From Bacteroidales bacterium (lineage in GTDB: Bacteria; Bacteroidota; Bacteroidia; Bacteroidales; UBA932), in NCBI GenBank assembly GCA_017548805.1, contig JAFYZE010000287.1, forward strand, positions 1-8,814: 8,814 nucleotides of DNA. The letters are read 5' to 3'. Positions 5,642 to 8,814 of this stretch are shown here, in pieces (position 1 is the stretch's first letter; every line of letters begins with the position of its first letter). A program made the translations under genes and the position numbers. The notes under the pieces are model-generated. The model did no database searches and was not told the DNA's origin. It saw nothing but the letters and a program-made list of their open reading frames with translations.

Positions 5642-7027
5642 ATGAGCAAGAAGATCACACGTCGCGAGGCCATCAAGGATATGTTCTTTGTCGGAGTCGG
5701 TCTCGCTTCCGCAGGTACGCTTATCCAGGCCTGCGGCTCCCGCAGCGGCTCCAAGACTGCCGCCGGAGCCAGTTTCACCCCCATGCCGGATGCACCCGAA
5801 GGGTCAAAGGTGGATACCCGCTACTGGGACAGCCTCGGCTGCGACCTGAGCCTCCTCGGCCTCGGCTGCATGCGCCTTCCTTCGCTTCCCGGCGGTGCCG
5901 GCGGACACGGCGGCCGTCTGGACCAGGAAGCCGTCAACGACATGATTGACTACGCCATTGAGCACGGCGTCAACTATTTCGATACCGCCCCCGCTTATGG
6001 TGAGTCAGAAGTCGTCACCGGCAACGCCCTCAGCAGGCATCCGCGCGAGTCCTACATGATCGCCACCAAGATGTCCAACTTCGCCTTCGGCCCCGGCAAC
6101 GGTCCTACCCTCGATGCCGCGAAGGCCATGTTCGAGCGTTCGCTCAAGAACCTCCAGGTGGACTATGTCGATTTCCTCCTGTGTCATGCCGTATCCAGCA
6201 TGGAAGAGTTCGAGTCACGTTTTGTGAACAACGGCGTGCTTGAATACCTCAAGCAGGAGAAGGCCGCCGGACGCATCCGTCACCTGGGCTTCTCCTATCA
6301 CGGCGACAACGCCACCCTGCCCAAGCTTCTCGACAGGGAGCAGTGGGATTTCGTGCAGATCCAGCTCAACTATCTTGACTGGAAGTACATGGCTACGGAC
6401 GAGGGCGGCAATACCGACTCCGAGACGCTTTACAAGATCCTGCGCGAGCGCGACATCCCCGTCCTGGTGATGGAGCCCGTCAAGGGAGGTGCGCTGGCGA
6501 GTGTCAGCGACGGCATCAAGGGCGTCCTGGCCGAGCGTCACCCCAACCTCAGCCCTGCGGGCAACGCCCTCACTTTCGTGGGGTCCCTGCCCGGCGTGAT
6601 GGTAACCTTGAGCGGCATGTCCAACATGGCCCAGCTCAAGGAGAACGTCGCCCTGTTCACCGGCTTCAAGCCTTTCGACCAGGGAGAGATGGACTTCATG
6701 CAGACCGTAGCCGACCTGTATATGTCTAACACCCATATCCCTTGTACAGCATGTTCCTACTGCATGCCGTGCCCGAACGGTGTGGACATCCCCGGCAACT
6801 TCCGGGTGTTCAACACCACCAGCGACGAGCTGAGCATCCCCGATCCGGAGCACAAGGACAAGGACTACAAGCAGAAGAAGAAAGTATTCCTCAAGCGGTT
6901 CAAGGAGTTGGGCGAGAAGACTGCCGACGCCTGCATTGACTGCAACGCCTGCCTGCCGAAGTGCCCCCAGCACATCCGCATACCTGACCAGCTGCACAAG
7001 ATCAGCAACCTGGTTTCGAAGCTGTAG
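5642..7027 (+). CDS. Aldo/keto reductase with two [4Fe-4S] motifs, predicted Tat-type lipoprotein
   Basis: The product has 461 residues from ATG 5642. An in-frame ATG at 5591 would add 17 residues, but it lies inside a hairpin and upstream of the candidate promoter. Residues 1-31 look like an export signal: SKKITRREAIK with twin Arg7-Arg8, a hydrophobic stretch, and LIQAC with Cys31 as lipidation site. Residues about 66-345 form an aldo/keto reductase TIM barrel with the usual tetrad Asp114 and Tyr119 (FDTAPAYG), Lys143 (ATKMS) and His182 (LLCHAV). The C-terminal domain has CxxCxxCxxCP (Cys368, 371, 374, 377) and CxxCxxCxxxCP (Cys431, 434, 437, 441), expected to bind two [4Fe-4S] clusters. 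This matches the COG1453-type ferredoxin-linked reductases. The substrate is unknown. The gene ends 3 bases from the convergent lnt stop, with no terminator between them. Confidence 0.9.
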   Translation: MSKKITRREAIKDMFFVGVGLASAGTLIQACGSRSGSKTAAGASFTPMPDAPEGSKVDTRYWDSLGCDLSLLGLGCMRLPSLPGGAGGHGGRLDQEAVNDMIDYAIEHGVNYFDTAPAYGESEVVTGNALSRHPRESYMIATKMSNFAFGPGNGPTLDAAKAMFERSLKNLQVDYVDFLLCHAVSSMEEFESRFVNNGVLEYLKQEKAAGRIRHLGFSYHGDNATLPKLLDREQWDFVQIQLNYLDWKYMATDEGGNTDSETLYKILRERDIPVLVMEPVKGGALASVSDGIKGVLAERHPNLSPAGNALTFVGSLPGVMVTLSGMSNMAQLKENVALFTGFKPFDQGEMDFMQTVADLYMSNTHIPCTACSYCMPCPNGVDIPGNFRVFNTTSDELSIPDPEHKDKDYKQKKKVFLKRFKELGEKTADACIDCNACLPKCPQHIRIPDQLHKISNLVSKL

Positions 7028-7030
7028 GGA

Positions 7031-8650
7031 TTATTTCCTGATAAGGAACCTTACCGCGAGGGCGAGAAGGAAGAGCAGGAATACGAAAGTGCAGATCCTG
7101 CCGGCGATGTCTCCGTTAGCGGCAAAGAATGTGACCCTGGAGTTGAAGTTGACGCTTCCCTCCAGGGTTGCCTTTTCCCACCACGGGCCGCGTTCGAGTA
7201 TGCGGCCTTTCTGGTCGATGAAGCAGGATATGCCGGTATTGCCGCAGCGGGCGATGTCGCGCCTGAGCTCGATGGCGCGCAGCGCCGAATAGCTCAGGTG
7301 CTGCCGGTATCCCGGGGTATTGCCCCACCAGGCGTCGTTGGTGATGACGGTCATGAACTTGGCCCCCTTCTTGACATACTCCGTGCAGTACTCTCCAAAG
7401 ACCGATTCGTAGCAGATGGCGCAGCCGTAAGGGATGCCGAAGGCATGCAGCAACGTTACTTCAGGCTGCCCGACGCAGCGTCCGATACCGGTCCCCAGCA
7501 GCCTTGCCAGGGGAAGAATAATTTTTGGATAGGGAGTCATCTCGGTGCCGACCACCAGACGGCTCTTGTGGAATATCTCGGTGGTGCCGTCGGCCTTGAG
7601 GTTTAGGGCGGAGTTGTGCCTCTGGATCCAGCCTCCCTGGTCTATCTTGAAATCGCAGGGATCCCTCGGTTCAGCGTCGGGATAGAACTCGCGCGAAGAC
7701 GCCCCGAAAAGCATTTCGGTGCCCGGATGCTCGTTCAGGAACTGTACGAAGCGTCTCCAGGTGGGACTTGTCTCGTACTCTCCGACGACGATGTCGTTCG
7801 TGAAGGTCTCAGGTGCTACGACGAGCAGGGGAGAGCCGGACGCGCGTCCGGCCAGTCCCTCTTCCGCCACTTCCATGAGGACGGCGTTCTGCTGGTTTTG
7901 GTTCAGGAACTGGAACTTCTGGTAAGGATCGAGGTTAGGCTGGCAGACCAGCACGTCCATGCTGCCTTCGGAAACCTCCTGGTAACGGCTGCCGATGACG
8001 GCGGAAGTGACCACGGGGCCGATGAATACCAGCAGGAGCCCCGCCACTGAAGCGATGCGGGCCTTGGCGTTCCAACGCTCGGTACGCCTGTCGTGCAGGG
8101 CGGTGATGAAACCGAACAGTGAGAGGTTGCAGGCCCATATCCAGAGCGACCCTCCTATCGTGCCAGTGTACTCATACCATTGCGCAAGCTCGGTCGAACG
8201 GGCCAGGGCATTGCCCAGCACGAGCCAAGGCCATGAGATCTGGGCGCTGAAATACGCCCGCTCCCACGCTATCCACGCGGCAGCGAGGAAGATATAGGGG
8301 AGCGCGCCTCCGAACTTCTTCTTTGAAAGGCGGAAAAGCCCGAACACGAGGGACATCTGGAGGGCATTGGCCAGCACGGCGAAGACGCCGCCGCCGACAG
8401 TGGCCCAGCATACCCAGAAAGTGGTGAAGGCATTCCAAAGGACGAAAGCCCCGTAGTGCCACATCCAGAAACGTCTCACTCCGTGCAAGGTGGCGTAACG
8501 CTCCATAAGGAGCAGCGGTACGAAGCCGAACAGTGCGACGAATCCGGTATGTGGAATGAGCCAGGGGAGGCTCATCAGGACTGCAAAGGCGAGCATGAGA
8601 GCCGCCATGGTGCTGTTGTTCCGGGGCATGTCTTTTCGATAAATGGACAT
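7031..8650 (-). CDS. lnt: Apolipoprotein N-acyltransferase
   Basis: Lnt is the inner-membrane enzyme that transfers an acyl chain from phospholipid to the amino group of the lipid-modified cysteine, the last step of lipoprotein maturation. From ATG 8650 it has 539 residues. About six hydrophobic segments (residues about 15-220) precede a periplasmic nitrilase-like domain (about 230-510) and a last membrane segment (about 518-536). The Glu-Lys-Cys triad is visible: Glu281 (VVAPETF), Lys362 (FHKSRLVVGTE) and Cys413 (AICYES). NDAWWGNTPGYRQH (438-451) and GNTGIS are further family marks. The start is uncertain: TTG 8656, ATG 8650 or ATG 8629 (MPRNN). A -7 type box at 8661-8654 would put transcription start on top of ATG 8650, which favours 8629. 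The downstream neighbour on the other strand is a predicted lipoprotein, a possible substrate. Confidence 0.94.
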   Translation of the reverse strand: MSIYRKDMPRNNSTMAALMLAFAVLMSLPWLIPHTGFVALFGFVPLLLMERYATLHGVRRFWMWHYGAFVLWNAFTTFWVCWATVGGGVFAVLANALQMSLVFGLFRLSKKKFGGALPYIFLAAAWIAWERAYFSAQISWPWLVLGNALARSTELAQWYEYTGTIGGSLWIWACNLSLFGFITALHDRRTERWNAKARIASVAGLLLVFIGPVVTSAVIGSRYQEVSEGSMDVLVCQPNLDPYQKFQFLNQNQQNAVLMEVAEEGLAGRASGSPLLVVAPETFTNDIVVGEYETSPTWRRFVQFLNEHPGTEMLFGASSREFYPDAEPRDPCDFKIDQGGWIQRHNSALNLKADGTTEIFHKSRLVVGTEMTPYPKIILPLARLLGTGIGRCVGQPEVTLLHAFGIPYGCAICYESVFGEYCTEYVKKGAKFMTVITNDAWWGNTPGYRQHLSYSALRAIELRRDIARCGNTGISCFIDQKGRILERGPWWEKATLEGSVNFNSRVTFFAANGDIAGRICTFVFLLFLLALAVRFLIRK

Positions 8651-8653
8651 GAA

Positions 8654-8661
8654 CAAATATA
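8654..8661 (-). promoter_or_regulatory. Candidate -7 box for lnt (TATATTTG, minus strand)
   Basis: Read on the minus strand, 8661-8654 is TATATTTG, a full TAnnTTTG match. It lies 3 bases before ATG 8650, so initiation about 6 bases downstream would give a leaderless message or use of ATG 8629 with a leader of about 18 bases. No TTTG -33 element was found at usual spacing. Confidence 0.35.
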
Positions 8662-8673
8662 ATGAATTATTTG

Positions 8674-8681
8674 TAACTTTG
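8674..8681 (+). promoter_or_regulatory. Candidate -7 box for the rightmost gene (TAACTTTG)
   Basis: TAACTTTG matches TAnnTTTG and lies 20 bases before ATG 8702, giving a predicted leader of about 14 bases. Its upstream -33 region falls inside the lnt start region, and no TTTG is seen there. It is paired divergently with the minus-strand candidate 12 bases away. Confidence 0.42.
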
Positions 8682-8701
8682 CGAGGATATACGAGACAAG
8701 C

Positions 8702-8814
8702 ATGGAAGAAAACACCGATACCAAGAAATTCTGGGTACTGAAGAACCTCTTCGGAGCAGCGCTGTTCTTCGTGGCCCTTGCCGTCGTGGCCAGTGTCCTT
8801 CTCGCGGTATTCAC
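8702..8814 (+). CDS. Membrane-anchored protein, N-terminal part (possibly PASTA-domain protein)
   Basis: Only 37 complete codons are present before the window ends. The peptide starts MEENTDTKKFWVLKN, then has a hydrophobic segment (about residues 15-37) rich in Ala, Val, Phe and Leu, consistent with a single inner-membrane anchor with the N-terminus inside. Bacteroidota small PASTA-domain proteins begin similarly: a short charged start, FW/FL-LKN, one membrane span, then a thr/his-gly segment. That comparison is from memory and the diagnostic domain lies beyond the window, so the product is tentative. The short A/T-rich gap and a -7 type box support a real start here. The minus-strand frame covering the same bases shows no family resemblance. 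Confidence 0.5.
   Translation, partial: MEENTDTKKFWVLKNLFGAALFFVALAVVASVLLAVF

Noticed and set aside
7031..8650. Several plus-strand frames (7298-7606, 7616-8050, 7995-8297) opposite lnt
   Set aside because: They are antisense shadows of lnt, which has a full nitrilase triad and membrane segments. The plus-strand translations show no domain.

Overview
The window looks like core chromosome of a member of the Bacteroidota, probably Bacteroidales. Four things point there: the order rplU-rpmA-serS; a SusC/TonB-receptor-like outer-membrane protein with an N-terminal carboxypeptidase-regulatory-like domain; near-absent Shine-Dalgarno sequences with A/T-rich leaders; and TAnnTTTG (-7 type) hexamer matches upstream of several starts. 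Coding regions are G+C-rich with mostly C- or G-ending codons, while intergenic DNA is A/T-rich. This suggests one of the higher-GC Bacteroidales lineages, but genus cannot be decided from this sequence.

Layout. Bases 1-540 hold the end of rplU (L21), complete rpmA (L27) and an intrinsic terminator. Bases 566-2387 hold serS and ruvC, which overlap by 8 bases and end at a second clear terminator (2446-2480). Bases 2502-5546 encode a 1014-residue exported outer-membrane beta-barrel protein with two Gly/Met-rich tracts. After a 95-base gap containing a strong hairpin and a -7 type box comes an aldo/keto reductase with two C-terminal [4Fe-4S] motifs and an N-terminal Tat-like/lipobox export signal (5642-7027). 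It converges, with a 3-base gap, on lnt (apolipoprotein N-acyltransferase, minus strand, 7031-8650). A short divergent region of about 50 bases separates lnt from the start of a gene cut by the window end, whose first 37 residues resemble the membrane anchor of Bacteroidota PASTA-domain proteins.

Functionally the left part is housekeeping: translation (L21, L27, seryl-tRNA synthetase) and Holliday-junction resolution (RuvC). The right part concerns the cell envelope: an outer-membrane barrel, a predicted exported redox lipoprotein, the enzyme that completes lipoprotein acylation, and a small inner-membrane-anchored protein. No mobile element, CRISPR array, tRNA, rRNA or phage gene was seen, and no gene-free stretch exceeds about 115 bases. 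I found no convincing new multi-gene system. The points most worth a second look are the Gly/Met-rich tracts and extended C-terminus of the barrel protein, the Tat/lipobox/iron-sulfur reductase, and the hairpin just ahead of it.
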